From Silvibacterium bohemicum (GTDB taxonomy: Bacteria; Acidobacteriota; Terriglobia; Terriglobales; Acidobacteriaceae), in NCBI RefSeq assembly GCF_001006305.1, contig NZ_LBHJ01000012.1:780231-844230 (forward strand): DNA of 64,000 nucleotides, given 5' to 3'. Every line of letters starts with the position of its first letter. Position 1 is the first letter of the stretch. A program made the translations under genes and the position numbers. Below the pieces are notes generated by a model. The model saw nothing but the letters and a program-made list of their open reading frames with translations, was not told the DNA's origin and ran no database searches. Positions 8,125 through 17,229 of the stretch are shown piece after piece.

Positions 8125-10508
8125 TCTTTGATTTCCGCTGGCTCTGCAAGGGTTTTACCCGACGCGCGCCCATCTGCTGAGTGACCGTTCGTCGCATGTC
8201 CGTTGCCCGTTTGTCCGTTGGTGGAGGCTCCATTTGCCCCGTTGCGGAGCGCCGGCTTCTCCGCGAGAGGCAGATCGGTGACACTTGATTCAGCAAACGG
8301 CAGCTCGATGATGAAGCGTGCCCCGGTGGGCGAGTTATTCTCGGCCCGGATCGCTCCGTGGTGCTCCTGAATGATCTTTGCTGCGATAGCCAGCCCCAGG
8401 CCGCTGCCCCGCTGCTTGGTCGAGAAGTATGGCAGAAAGAGGCGCTCGCGGGTTTCGTCGGTAAGCCCGTGGCCGGTATCGGCCAGCACCAGCTCGGCCA
8501 TGCCGTGGCTCTCGTTGAGACAGGTCTGGATGGAGAGCACGCGCAGCAGGCTGTCCTGCATGGCCTCGGCGGCGTTGTCGATCAGGTTGGCAAGAGCGCG
8601 CTGCAGAGACTGCGCGTCGACCATCACCAGGGGCAGAGCGCGATCGAGGCGCTGCTCGATGCGGATCTTGTCCAGCCGCCCATGAAAGAGCGCGACCGTG
8701 CCTTCGACGATAAGGTTCAGGTCGTCAGGCTTGGGCTGTGCGGCGGGAAATTCAGCTAGCACCGCAAACTGATCGACCAGGACGCGCATGGACTCAACCG
8801 AGGAAAGAATCACATCGCTGCATTTGCGGATGACCGCGTCCGACTCGGGCCGAGGAAGATCCATGTGGCGGCGAATGCGCTCGGCAGAGAGAGCAATCGG
8901 CGTGAGAGGGTTCTTGATCTCGTGGGCCACGCGCTGCGCGACCTGCTTCCAGGCCAGCTGGCGCTGGGCGCGGAGGAAATCTGTCACATCTTCAGTTACG
9001 AGTATGGAGCCGCGCCGGCTGCCCCCGAGATCAAGTACAGCGATGGTCATGGTGAGGCTGAGCGCACCCGCCTGTCCGGGCATTTCGTATTCTGATGCGG
9101 CGATGCCCATGCGCTGGGCGCGGCGTTCGAGCAGGGCAATCTCGGATGCCAATTCCGCCGGAAGAACCGCAGCCAGGGGCGTTCCGCTGAGGTCGCCCGC
9201 GGAGTTCGGCGCGAAGAGGTCGAGGAAGGCCCGGTTGGCCTGGACGATAGAGCGATTAGCGTCGAGGGTGACAACGCCGCTGGGGATGGTTTCGAGGATG
9301 ATCTCCAGCTGTTTGCGGCGGCTCTCCAGCGTGATGTTGGCTGCGGAAAGCTGGGTGGCCGAGGTCTCGGCCAGGGTGCGGCTTTGCTCGAGATCGGCGG
9401 CCATGTGATTGAAGGAGCGGATAAGCTCGCCTAGCTCTTCGGTGGCCGATACAGTGATGCGCTTGCCGTATTCGCCCTCGGCAATCTCATTCATGGCGTC
9501 GGCCAGGGCTTCGACCGGACGGGTAATCTGCTTCGAGAGATAGAGCGCCAGCCAACTGCTGGCGAAGAAGATGAGCGCGGTCAGCATCAGCAGCAGCAGC
9601 AGGTAAGTGCTGCGGATGCTTCTCCGCTGCCGGTAGATGGACCAGTACTCGTCGGCCCCTTTGCGGATCTGAATCACGGTGGAGTCGAGGCCGGCGGGCA
9701 TGGGCAATCCCACGACGACCATTCCTCCATCAGCCAGTGTGGCGTCGCCCAATGCGAATTCGCTGTTGCCGATGGTAAGGATCGGCTCGTCGGTGCGCTG
9801 CGCGGCTTTCAGAACCGTGGTGTCCAAAGGTTCCGGCCCTGGAGGATCACCCGAGGTGTCGTCGTTGAGCCAGGAGTGGACCCTCACCGGGCGCGTGTTT
9901 TGCGGCGCTTCGTAGCTCGCGACCGCTGCCCGGTCCCGGTAGACGATGGCGAAGCCACCCTGCAGGGTGATGCGATGGGTGCGAATTTCGTCGACCAGCG
10001 CGGTGGGATTCGAAGCCTCGTACGCGGCGGTGAAACTCTGAGAACGGGCCAGCGATTCGGCCTCCGAACGGGCGTTCAGGCTAACGTACTGGGCCAGTTC
10101 CAGCGCAATGCGCGTGGAGTTCTCCCGCAACTCGGCCACCGGCTGCGAAAACCAGCGATCAATGGAGCGGTTGAGCAGCAAGAAGCTGAAAGCAAACATG
10201 AAGAGTGCGGGCGCGAAGGAGATCAACAGCGCGCCGAGGATCATGCGCGTACGCAGACGCGAGCCGAGAACGCGGCTGCGCTGGTCGGCGAGCAGCTTCA
10301 GGATGTTGCGCAGCAGCAGGATCAGCAGCGTGACGAAGAGCAGAAAGATGAGCGTCGAGAGCGCGCTGAAAAGCAGGATCTGAACGGTGGAACTGGGGTG
10401 CAGGAAGCCCAGTTTAAAAGCGTTAAGGCCGCTCAGCAGCAGCACCAGGAGGAAAGTGGCGGAGGCCAGCGCCACGATAGTTGCCCGGCGGTGTTTGGAA
10501 TCACCCAA
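8121..10508 (-). CDS. ntrY: NtrY-type membrane sensor histidine kinase
   Basis: A 795-residue kinase. Transmembrane segments lie near 12-32, 42-66 and 92-112, followed by a periplasmic sensor region (about 115-300) and a further membrane helix (STYLLLLLMLTALIFFASSW). Then come a HAMP domain (LSKQITRPVEALADAMNEIAEG), a PAS domain (LEIILETIPSGVVTLDANRSIVQ), HisKA with VAHEIKNPLTPI (phospho-His) and HATPase_c (NLIDNAAEAMQ, DTGHGL, GSGLGLAI). This order matches NtrY. A C-terminal tail of about 50 residues is rich in Asn-Gly repeats (NGQTGNGHATNGHSADG) and is not part of the kinase fold. The start is a TTG with a good GGGAG 6 bases upstream. It phosphorylates the overlapping NtrX; the signal is unknown, nitrogen or redox status being known for relatives. 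Confidence 0.9.
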   Translation of the reverse strand: MGDSKHRRATIVALASATFLLVLLLSGLNAFKLGFLHPSSTVQILLFSALSTLIFLLFVTLLILLLRNILKLLADQRSRVLGSRLRTRMILGALLISFAPALFMFAFSFLLLNRSIDRWFSQPVAELRENSTRIALELAQYVSLNARSEAESLARSQSFTAAYEASNPTALVDEIRTHRITLQGGFAIVYRDRAAVASYEAPQNTRPVRVHSWLNDDTSGDPPGPEPLDTTVLKAAQRTDEPILTIGNSEFALGDATLADGGMVVVGLPMPAGLDSTVIQIRKGADEYWSIYRQRRSIRSTYLLLLLMLTALIFFASSWLALYLSKQITRPVEALADAMNEIAEGEYGKRITVSATEELGELIRSFNHMAADLEQSRTLAETSATQLSAANITLESRRKQLEIILETIPSGVVTLDANRSIVQANRAFLDLFAPNSAGDLSGTPLAAVLPAELASEIALLERRAQRMGIAASEYEMPGQAGALSLTMTIAVLDLGGSRRGSILVTEDVTDFLRAQRQLAWKQVAQRVAHEIKNPLTPIALSAERIRRHMDLPRPESDAVIRKCSDVILSSVESMRVLVDQFAVLAEFPAAQPKPDDLNLIVEGTVALFHGRLDKIRIEQRLDRALPLVMVDAQSLQRALANLIDNAAEAMQDSLLRVLSIQTCLNESHGMAELVLADTGHGLTDETRERLFLPYFSTKQRGSGLGLAIAAKIIQEHHGAIRAENNSPTGARFIIELPFAESSVTDLPLAEKPALRNGANGASTNGQTGNGHATNGHSADGRASGKTLAEPAEIKE

Positions 10509-10618
10509 TCAATACTCCCTGACGAACGATTATAGGCTGCCGAAAAGGGGCCTTCCCGGAAAGGAATTTAAGTTGCCTTGCTGCCATAAGCCCAGAATGT
10601 GGCATCATAAGTCCCGTC

Positions 10619-11434
10619 ATGAATATCAAGCGCGCTTCGCGGTCATTCCTCCCTTTCGCCCTGGCAGGTCTGCTGCTTGCCGGTGGTTGCAAGAAACAAA
10701 GCCAGCAGGCCACCAGCGAAAATCCAGCACCGGCGCCGGCTTCCGCCGATCAGACGGCGGCGTCGCCTGCTCCGGTGTCGCCCACCACGGGCGCCCCCGT
10801 TTCTCCGGCTCCCGTTACTCCTGCTCCGGCGCCAGCTGCAGCAGCGCCTGCGCCTGCTCCAGCGGCCGGCCCAGCGATGACTGCCGGCCCAGCCATGACC
10901 GCGGCAGCTCCTGCCCCGCCTCCACCGCTGGTGATTCCGGCGGGAACGCATATCGCCGTAACCCTGAGGCAGGCGGTGGGATCGAAGATCAGTCAGCCTG
11001 GAGACACCTTTACCGCGTCCGTGGCTTCTCCTGTGAGGGTTGGCGGCGTGACCGTCATCCGCGCCGGCTCAACTGCCTCCGGAACAGTGGTGGATGCCAA
11101 GGCGCTGGGCCACTTCAAGGGCGGCGCGGTGCTGTCTTTGCGATTGGATACGGTGCGCGCGCAAGGGGCCTCCTACCCGGTGGCTTCGAGCACGATCGAG
11201 CGTGTGGAGCAGGGTAAAGGCAAGCGCACCGCCGGGTTCGTCGGCGGAGGAGCGGGGCTAGGCGCGATCATCGGCGGATTGGCTGGCGGCGGCAAAGGCG
11301 CGCTGATCGGCGGTCTCGCCGGCGCCGGAGCCGGTACAGCGGGCGCCGGCCTCACGGGCAAAAAAGACATCGTAATTCCAGCCGAGACCACCTTGACCTT
11401 CCGGCTGGAAAGGTCCGTCCACGTTAGCCAGTAA
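10619..11434 (+). CDS. Putative lipoprotein with Pro/Ala-rich linker and glycine zipper
   Basis: A 271-residue exported protein. The N-terminus has a basic start, hydrophobic core and a lipobox-like LLLAGGC (Cys about 24), suggesting lipidation, although Gly at -2 and -1 is slightly unusual. Residues 30-105 form a Pro/Ala/Ser linker able to span periplasm or peptidoglycan. A globular part (about 105-205) starts at LVIPAGTHIAVTLRQAVGSK. It is followed by a glycine-zipper stretch (FVGGGAGLGAIIGGLAGGGKGALIG, split here into alternating Gly-x-x-x-Gly) that could insert in the outer membrane, and a C-terminal segment PAETTLTFRLERSV echoing the first domain. The gene is divergent from ntrY and followed by a terminator. 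No specific function is recognised. Confidence 0.75.
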   Translation: MNIKRASRSFLPFALAGLLLAGGCKKQSQQATSENPAPAPASADQTAASPAPVSPTTGAPVSPAPVTPAPAPAAAAPAPAPAAGPAMTAGPAMTAAAPAPPPPLVIPAGTHIAVTLRQAVGSKISQPGDTFTASVASPVRVGGVTVIRAGSTASGTVVDAKALGHFKGGAVLSLRLDTVRAQGASYPVASSTIERVEQGKGKRTAGFVGGGAGLGAIIGGLAGGGKGALIGGLAGAGAGTAGAGLTGKKDIVIPAETTLTFRLERSVHVSQ

Positions 11435-11453
11435 GAATTTTTCCGACTGAAAG

Positions 11454-11482
11454 GGCGTGGCTGCGGCCACGCCTCTTTCTCT
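11454..11482 (+). terminator. Rho-independent terminator after the lipoprotein gene
   Basis: 8-bp perfect stem GGCGTGGC / GCCACGCC with a 4-base loop, followed by tctttctct, 19 bases past the stop codon. Confidence 0.75.
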
Positions 11483-11510
11483 GGAAGCAACAGCTCTTAA
11501 GAAAGGTACG

Positions 11511-12221
11511 ATGCCACCATCTCGGCTGCGCTGGTCTACCGTCCCTCTCTTGTTGGTTCACATTTCAGTCCCCGGCGCTCATGCCTGGAGCGATGACTTT
11601 CTCCACCAATATGCGGGAACCCCTTTCCACGACAGCCGCTATTCGGGCGGAGCCCAAAAAATTCCGGGCCGGGTGCAGTGCGCCTACTATGACTTCGGCG
11701 GGGAGGGTGTGGCCTATCACGACACCACGCCAAAAAATTTGGGTAGCGGCGGGCTGAATCCGGCCGATGGGACCTATCTCAACGAATTTCGGATTGCCGA
11801 AGCCGTGGACATTTCGTACACAAAATTTCATCACCCGACCGCCATCGACGATACGCAGTACGATCTGGCGACGCCGCCGGAAAACCAGCTCTATGTCGGC
11901 TGGACCGAGCCTGGCGAGTGGTTCAACGTCACCGTGCAGGTGGAAAAAACCGGCAGCTACAGCGCCGACCTGCTTTACACCTCAAATAGAGGCGGGACAA
12001 TATCACTCGACGTGAATGGCCAGCCTGCGACGGGGCCACTCGCGATCCAGTCGACGGCCACAGACGCCGATCCGGTGGCGTGGCGGCAGTGGCACCATTG
12101 GAACATCGCGCCAAATCTCGCGCAGCTTCACCTGCGCAAGGGAAAGAATGTCCTGACCGTCCACATTCTCACCGAGGGGAACATGAACCTCGCCTACTTC
12201 GACTTCCAGCCGTCGCCTTAA
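11511..12221 (+). CDS. Secreted protein with a carbohydrate-binding (CBM6/35-like) domain
   Basis: A 236-residue protein. ATG 11511 is chosen because AAAGG lies 6 bases upstream and the N-terminus becomes a clean signal peptide ([17 protein letters not shown], cleavage after AHA). The mature part resembles a beta-sandwich carbohydrate-binding module as found attached to glycosidases: [19 protein letters not shown], then [16 protein letters not shown], then [28 protein letters not shown], ending [22 protein letters not shown]. No catalytic domain is present, so it is a stand-alone module. Its stop shares the TTAA tetranucleotide with the stop of the convergent ald gene, leaving no intergenic space. 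The ligand is unknown. Confidence 0.75.
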   Translation: MPPSRLRWSTVPLLLVHISVPGAHAWSDDFLHQYAGTPFHDSRYSGGAQKIPGRVQCAYYDFGGEGVAYHDTTPKNLGSGGLNPADGTYLNEFRIAEAVDISYTKFHHPTAIDDTQYDLATPPENQLYVGWTEPGEWFNVTVQVEKTGSYSADLLYTSNRGGTISLDVNGQPATGPLAIQSTATDADPVAWRQWHHWNIAPNLAQLHLRKGKNVLTVHILTEGNMNLAYFDFQPSP

Positions 12222-13333
12222 GCTAACAGCTCGCGGACCGGCGTCCAGGGCTTCTTCTGCGACGTGGCCACGGGCTCGCAGGTGAGCGTGCCGAGATAGG
12301 TGTTGACGCCGTCGCGAATGCCGTCATCGTGGAGGATGGCGTCTTTCGCGCCTTTGCTGGCCAATTTGAGGACATAGGGGAAGGTCGCGTTGGTCAGCGC
12401 CAGCGTCGACGTGTTGGGCACCGCTGCAGGCATGTTGGTCACGCAGTAGTGTACGACGCCGTTTACCTCGTAGGCCGGATCGCTATGCGTGGTGGGGCGA
12501 GCCGTCTCGATGCAGCCTCCCTGGTCGATGGCGACATCGACGATGACCGCGCCCTTCTTCATCCTGCCGACCATCTCTCTGGTCACGATCTTCGGCGCGG
12601 CTGCGCCCGGGATAAGCACGCCTCCAATCACCAGATCGGCCTCCTGGGTGGCGCGCGAGAGATTATAAGAATTTGAGGCCAGGGTGAAGAGCTTGCCGTT
12701 GAAGATGTCGTCGAGCTCGCGCAGGCGGTTGAGATTCAGATCGACGATGGTGACCTTGGCGCCCATGCCCACGGCGATCTTCGCGGCATTGGTTCCGACG
12801 ATGCCGCCTCCGATGATGCAGACGTTCGCGGGAGGAACTCCAGGAACGCCGCCCAGCAGCACGCCGCGGCCTCCCTTTTCCTTTTCCAGATAGGCTGCGC
12901 CAACCTGGACGGACATACGGCCGGCAACCTCAGACATCGGCGTAAGCAGAGGTAGAGTCCCGGCGCGGTCGCGGATGGTCTCGTAAGCAATGCCGGTGAC
13001 TTTTTTGCTCAGCAGCTTCTCGGTGAGATCGGGGATGGGCGCGAGGTGCAGATAAGTGAAGAGAACCAGTCCGTCGCGGAAATGCTGATATTCCTTCTCG
13101 ACCGGCTCCTTGACCTTGACGATCATCTCGGCCAGACCCCAGACATTGTGGGCCGAGCCAACGATCTCTGCTCCTGCGGACTGATATTCGTCATCGGGAA
13201 AGGCGGAGAGTTCGCCGGCGTGGGTCTCGACCAGGACCTTGTGCCCGGCTTCAGAGAGCGATTTGACTCCGGCCGGCGTGATGCCGACCCGGCTCTCGTG
13301 GTCTTTGACTTCCTTGGGTACTCCGATGATCAT
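12218..13333 (-). CDS. ald: Alanine dehydrogenase
   Basis: A 371-residue NAD-dependent L-alanine dehydrogenase (pyruvate + NH3 + NADH to L-alanine and the reverse), the usual length for the family. The start [20 protein letters not shown] is the classic N-terminus with the catalytic Lys/Arg region. His in YLHLAP is the catalytic histidine; [19 protein letters not shown] is the family signature. The Rossmann motif [20 protein letters not shown] ends with the Asp-binding loop [12 protein letters not shown] 13333 has a GGGGA upstream. The gene is monocistronic and converges on the CBM protein gene. Confidence 0.97.
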   Translation of the reverse strand: MIIGVPKEVKDHESRVGITPAGVKSLSEAGHKVLVETHAGELSAFPDDEYQSAGAEIVGSAHNVWGLAEMIVKVKEPVEKEYQHFRDGLVLFTYLHLAPIPDLTEKLLSKKVTGIAYETIRDRAGTLPLLTPMSEVAGRMSVQVGAAYLEKEKGGRGVLLGGVPGVPPANVCIIGGGIVGTNAAKIAVGMGAKVTIVDLNLNRLRELDDIFNGKLFTLASNSYNLSRATQEADLVIGGVLIPGAAAPKIVTREMVGRMKKGAVIVDVAIDQGGCIETARPTTHSDPAYEVNGVVHYCVTNMPAAVPNTSTLALTNATFPYVLKLASKGAKDAILHDDGIRDGVNTYLGTLTCEPVATSQKKPWTPVRELLA

Positions 13334-13466
13334 CTGCCGTCCCCTTTTCGAGCGAACTTTTTATCCTACCGGACTCCGCGTCCAGCGGCACACGCCTTTG
13401 GCGCAAAAGCTGTCGGCGATTGTTACCGTTTCGCGAAAATCGGGTGAGGGCGGGACAGCGTGCTGC

Positions 13467-14969
13467 CTAAACGTATTCGCGTTCGGCGCGGCGGATCTCT
13501 TTGTACCGGGTAAAGGCCTGGCGCTCGTCTTCGAGACCGAGGAAGGTGCGGAGGGTAGCTCCGCGGTAGGTGTGGGCGGCCATCCTTCCGGCGTTGCGCA
13601 GGACGAACCAGGGATCATGGCGGAAGACAGCGGGGATGTGGCGGGTCTTCATGCCGCGCTCGGCCTTCCAGCGCAGATATTCGATCTCGTCGGCGGAGAG
13701 GTTTTCGTTGCGCACCACCGGCGTGGTTCCGTCGTACTCTTCCAGGCGCTCGTTCTCGATAAGGCCGAGCTTGCGAAACTCCTCAGTCATCGGCGTCTTG
13801 GGATACGGAGTGGGGTGCTGGATATAGGGCCAGTCCACATACTGGCGGGCGAACGCAAGATTGGCCTCGATGGATTCGGCGGTGTCGTTGGGGCTGCCGA
13901 CGATCAGGCCTCCCACAACGAACATCTGGTTCTGGTGCAGATACTCGATGGCCTGCAGCGTGGCGTTGCCGATGTTCTTGCCTCCGGCACGGGCGGTGTT
14001 CTTGGCCGAGGCCTGCAGAAGCTGGAGATCGCTTTCGAGGATGTTTTCTATGCCCAGGAATACGTAGCGAAAACCTGCCTGACGCATCAGCGGCGCAAGC
14101 GTCTCTCCGTGATTAGCGATGGCTGAAGTCATGCCCTGCACAAAATAATCGAGGGTGTTCAGGCCGGCATCGATGATGGCATGGCAGAGGGCCTCGAAGC
14201 GGCGAACATTCAAGGTGATATTGTCGTCGACCAGGAAGATGGTTCGGGCGCCGTGCTTCTTAGCGTCGCGGATATCATCGAGGACGCGATCGAAGGAATA
14301 GGCGAAGAAGTTGCGGCCGCGCATCTCGATGATCGAGCAGAAGCTGCAATCGTAGGTACAGCCGCGCGAGGTCTCGATGACGTCGACCTGCCGCCCCAGC
14401 AGCGTGTAGCCCTCGAGGATGCGGGCGCTGCGCTTGGGCAGCTTGATGTCGTTATCTTCCAGGCGGTGCGGAGCACGCTGCGGATTGTGAACCCACCTGT
14501 TCTCGCCAGGATCGCCCGGCTCGCGATGCGACAGGCCGGCGATGAAGTGCAGGCTGCCCCGGCCTTCCAGTGCGCGAGTCAATTCGCGAAAGGTCACTTC
14601 GCCTTCGCCGCGCACAATGAAGTCGACCGGCATGTTGAGATAGGCTTCGGAATCGAGGCTGGGGTCGTAACCTCCGACAACGATTTTTATGCCCGGCTTC
14701 ATCGCGCGGATGAGATACATGAGGCGCTCGGCGGTGCGGCGCTGGAAGGTCATCACCGACATACCGACCAGGTCGGGATCGAGATCGCGGATCAGTTCAG
14801 TAACCTTCGCCTTTACGTCGCGCTGACAAAGGATGAGGTCGGCGACTGAGACGTCATGATGCTCGTCGAGATTGCCGGCCAGCGAGGTGAGGGCTCCGTT
14901 GGGCATGCGGATCGCCACCGTGGGCATGTGCTCAAAAGAGTCGGGCATGGAGAGCAAAAGGATCTTCAT
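13467..14969 (-). CDS. B12-binding-domain radical SAM protein
   Basis: A 500-residue protein. The N-terminal 130 residues form a cobalamin-binding-type Rossmann domain (MKILLLSMPD, PDLVGMSVMTFQ, IKIVVGGYDPSL, VDFIVRGEGE) without the DxHxxG motif, which points to base-off or no His ligation. The radical SAM core has CTYDCSFC (Cys 204, 208, 211), the CX3CX2C that binds the 4Fe-4S cluster, then FLVDDNIT and FLGIENI typical of this class. Members methylate or join unactivated carbons, including lipids, tetrapyrroles and antibiotics. No neighbouring pathway genes define the substrate. A role in membrane-spanning or modified lipids is one possibility in Acidobacteria, but this is speculation. The gene lies alone between ald and the antiporter. 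Confidence 0.82.
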   Translation of the reverse strand: MKILLLSMPDSFEHMPTVAIRMPNGALTSLAGNLDEHHDVSVADLILCQRDVKAKVTELIRDLDPDLVGMSVMTFQRRTAERLMYLIRAMKPGIKIVVGGYDPSLDSEAYLNMPVDFIVRGEGEVTFRELTRALEGRGSLHFIAGLSHREPGDPGENRWVHNPQRAPHRLEDNDIKLPKRSARILEGYTLLGRQVDVIETSRGCTYDCSFCSIIEMRGRNFFAYSFDRVLDDIRDAKKHGARTIFLVDDNITLNVRRFEALCHAIIDAGLNTLDYFVQGMTSAIANHGETLAPLMRQAGFRYVFLGIENILESDLQLLQASAKNTARAGGKNIGNATLQAIEYLHQNQMFVVGGLIVGSPNDTAESIEANLAFARQYVDWPYIQHPTPYPKTPMTEEFRKLGLIENERLEEYDGTTPVVRNENLSADEIEYLRWKAERGMKTRHIPAVFRHDPWFVLRNAGRMAAHTYRGATLRTFLGLEDERQAFTRYKEIRRAEREYV

Positions 14970-15098
14970 CGGGCCTCATTGCGCAGAACTCGGGAAGATT
15001 AGCTACATTCCGTGCAGCCTTACGGCACCCATATTACAGGCCACGCGGCTCAACCTAGACCGCCCGCCATCTTTCACAATGGGGCCAATATAGATAGG

Positions 15099-15133
15099 AC
15101 GGGCAAAATGCCGGTTTAGCCGCGCTTGCCCGT
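15099..15133 (-). terminator. Hairpin at the antiporter 3' end
   Basis: 8-bp arms ACGGGCAA / TTGCCCGT with a 19-base loop; the stem touches the antiporter stop codon. It lacks a T-tract, so it may stabilise the mRNA 3' end rather than terminate. Confidence 0.4.
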
Positions 15134-16383
15134 TACGCGGCCTTGATCACGGCGAAATCCTGCGTCTCTTTGCTGCGATCTTCGATGCCAAGCAAATTGA
15201 GGATGGGGGTGGTGATCATAGTGGTTACCAGGGCCATCACCACCAGCATGGTGAAGAGCGTGGGTGAGAAGACGTGCGCGTTATAGGCGATATTCAGCAC
15301 TACCAATTCGACCAGGCCACGGGTGTTGAGCAGGGCTCCGAGCGCCGCGGCGTTGCGCCATGACTGGCCGGTCCAGCGCGCCGCCAGCACTGCGCCGCCC
15401 ATCTTGCCCGCGACGGCTACCAGAAAAACGATGCCGGTCCAGAGCCAGATGCGCCCCCCGCTGAGAAGGTCGAGACGGGTGCGCATGCCGGTCAGTGCAA
15501 AGAATAGCGGCAGCAGAAGAACGGAAACGATCGTGTCCAGGCGAGTGCGAACCGCGGCCTGCCAATCCGGGATACGCGGGAAGCAGACGCCGGCGAGGAA
15601 GGCTCCGAAGAGCGGATGCACGCCGATCGCCTCGGTCATCGCGGCGGAGGCGAGCACAACGGCAATAACGAGTCCGAAAAGCTCGTAGGAAAGGGCGACG
15701 CTGTCCTGGCGCTTGACCAGCCACGCTCCGAGCGGCCGGACCACCCCGAGCATGACAGCGAGATATCCGGCCAGCCACACCAGCCGCCAGCCGAGCGGCG
15801 TGGAGCTGCCTGCGTTCGGCAGAAGCGTGAGGGCAATGGCCAGCAGCGACCACGCACAGACGTCGTCGACCGCGGCGCACATCAGTGCCGTGGCGCCGAG
15901 CGGCGTTGACTGCATCTTGCGCTCTTCCAGGATGCGGGCCAGCACCGGGAAGGCGGTGATGCTCATCGAGATACCAAGAAAGAGTACAAACGGCAGGCTG
16001 CCGATGCCATGCGGTGCGAAGCGGATGCGCAGAGAATGGGCCACAACCGCCGCCATGATGAACGGAAAGAGAATACTCATCCCGCTGGCCAGCGTGGCCG
16101 TCGCTTTCTGCTTGCGCAGATGGTCGTAATCGAGCTCGCTGCCGATTAAGAAAAGAAAAAGGATGAGGCCGATAGTGCTGAGAACTTCGAATGATCCTAA
16201 AGAGCTGGGCGGAAAGAGGACGCTTGAGGCGTGAGGTGCGAGGCGGCCGAAGACCGAGGGGCCGAGGAAGATGCCGCCGATGATTTCTCCGATAACACGC
16301 GACTGGCCCAGCTTGCGGGCAAGCCATCCGCAGAAGAGCGCGGTGAGCAGGACCGCAGTCATCTGGATGAGTAGCAGGGTCAT
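15133..16383 (-). CDS. Cation:proton antiporter (CPA2 / Na+/H+ exchanger family)
   Basis: A 416-residue membrane protein with about 12-13 hydrophobic helices and no C-terminal TrkA-N or cytosolic regulatory domain, so it is shorter than KefB/KefC. Family motifs include KLGQSRVIGEIIGGIFLGPSV near residue 27, FLFLIGSELD, LGISMSITAFPVLARIL and AAVDDVCAWSLLA. The Asp pair in AAVDD corresponds to the ion-binding acidic residues of the CPA2 group. It likely exchanges Na+ or K+ for H+ across the inner membrane, which fits pH homeostasis in acid soil (inference). ATG 16383 has GGAG upstream. It is on the same strand as hepT/mntA, but a 140-base gap separates them. Confidence 0.9.
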   Translation of the reverse strand: MTLLLIQMTAVLLTALFCGWLARKLGQSRVIGEIIGGIFLGPSVFGRLAPHASSVLFPPSSLGSFEVLSTIGLILFLFLIGSELDYDHLRKQKATATLASGMSILFPFIMAAVVAHSLRIRFAPHGIGSLPFVLFLGISMSITAFPVLARILEERKMQSTPLGATALMCAAVDDVCAWSLLAIALTLLPNAGSSTPLGWRLVWLAGYLAVMLGVVRPLGAWLVKRQDSVALSYELFGLVIAVVLASAAMTEAIGVHPLFGAFLAGVCFPRIPDWQAAVRTRLDTIVSVLLLPLFFALTGMRTRLDLLSGGRIWLWTGIVFLVAVAGKMGGAVLAARWTGQSWRNAAALGALLNTRGLVELVVLNIAYNAHVFSPTLFTMLVVMALVTTMITTPILNLLGIEDRSKETQDFAVIKAA

Positions 16384-16524
16384 GGGGGCTCCAGGAGTAT
16401 TGAGTTCTACCTTGGATGCACTTTCAGGTCAGTAGCCGGTGAAGCGGGAATTTCTGGCGGCTAACCTGTCTTTCATTTTATTCGCCATGCGTTCAGGGCT
16501 GGCTTCGAAAAGTGGCCACACCCG

Positions 16525-16869
16525 TCAGGCGTTCTCAGTCAGCAGACTGGATGCCTGTACCAAGAGAGCAGGTATCTTCTGTCGGACCACATCCCATACG
16601 ATCCGATCATCTACTTCAGCATACGCATGAATCAGAATATTTCGAAAGGCGATGATGCGCTGGTGTTCGTTGAGCCGGGAAGCAAAGACTGCGTCGAGCT
16701 TGGCGAGCTGAGATAGCGCCTCCCCGATAATTGTCAACGCTCTCTCGACCGCGAGCCGCAGCATAGCATCTTGTTGATAGTCAGTAAATTCCTTGTTTGC
16801 GGTGAAGAGTACGACGAGCTCAGCAGCGTGCTGAATATCGTATAGATATTTCTTAACTTCAAGCCGCAT
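16525..16869 (-). CDS. hepT: HepT-like HEPN toxin (DUF86)
   Basis: A 114-residue helical HEPN ribonuclease toxin of a MntA/HepT pair. The catalytic RX4HXY motif is intact: Arg76, His81, Tyr83 in RNILIHAY. In characterised pairs the toxin cleaves RNA (for example tRNA 3' ends) and is silenced when MntA transfers AMP groups to the motif tyrosine. It overlaps mntA by 11 bases and is read after it, the usual order. The only notable feature is the location directly after an aldehyde dehydrogenase gene. Confidence 0.9.
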   Translation of the reverse strand: MRLEVKKYLYDIQHAAELVVLFTANKEFTDYQQDAMLRLAVERALTIIGEALSQLAKLDAVFASRLNEHQRIIAFRNILIHAYAEVDDRIVWDVVRQKIPALLVQASSLLTENA

Positions 16870-17179
16870 AGAGAGGGCTTTGGCTCCGCTGGACGCTTTC
16901 GCGGAAATAAGGATTTTTGATTGCTGACTCTACCACCAGGTCCACTCGTCGCTGAAAAAGCCGCTCCAATCCTTCCAGAAGGCCAAAATATGCCTCGGCG
17001 TAGGAATCGCTGGCAAGAGGCTGAAACTCCACGAGGAAATCGAGATCGCTGTGTTGCGCGTCGAAGTCCTCGCGGAGAGCCGAACCGAAGATCGACAGCC
17101 TTTGCACGCGATACTGCCGGCACAAAGTCAGAAGTTCAGTTTTTTTCTGCGCCACATGTGCGTTCAAAGCGTCCTCCAC
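16859..17179 (-). CDS. mntA: MntA-like minimal nucleotidyltransferase antitoxin
   Basis: A 106-residue minimal nucleotidyltransferase. The active site is complete: Gly32-Ser33 in IFGSALRED, Asp45 and Asp47 in HSDLDFLVEF, and the third acidic residue Asp80 in RRVDLVVE. In studied systems this enzyme AMPylates the HepT tyrosine and so neutralises it. The gene precedes and overlaps hepT by 11 bases, and lies 50 bases after the aldehyde dehydrogenase stop, so it could be co-transcribed with it or use its own promoter in that gap; no clear promoter was recognised. Confidence 0.92.
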   Translation of the reverse strand: MEDALNAHVAQKKTELLTLCRQYRVQRLSIFGSALREDFDAQHSDLDFLVEFQPLASDSYAEAYFGLLEGLERLFQRRVDLVVESAIKNPYFRESVQRSQSPLYAA

Positions 17180-17229
17180 GTGAGTGAAAGAATAGCAACC
17201 CGGATCTGTGTCTGCGAAAAGGAATCAGC

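Noticed and set aside
6862..8184. A 440-codon plus-strand frame opposite ntrX
   Set aside because: Antisense shadow; the minus strand carries receiver, AAA+ and Fis motifs.
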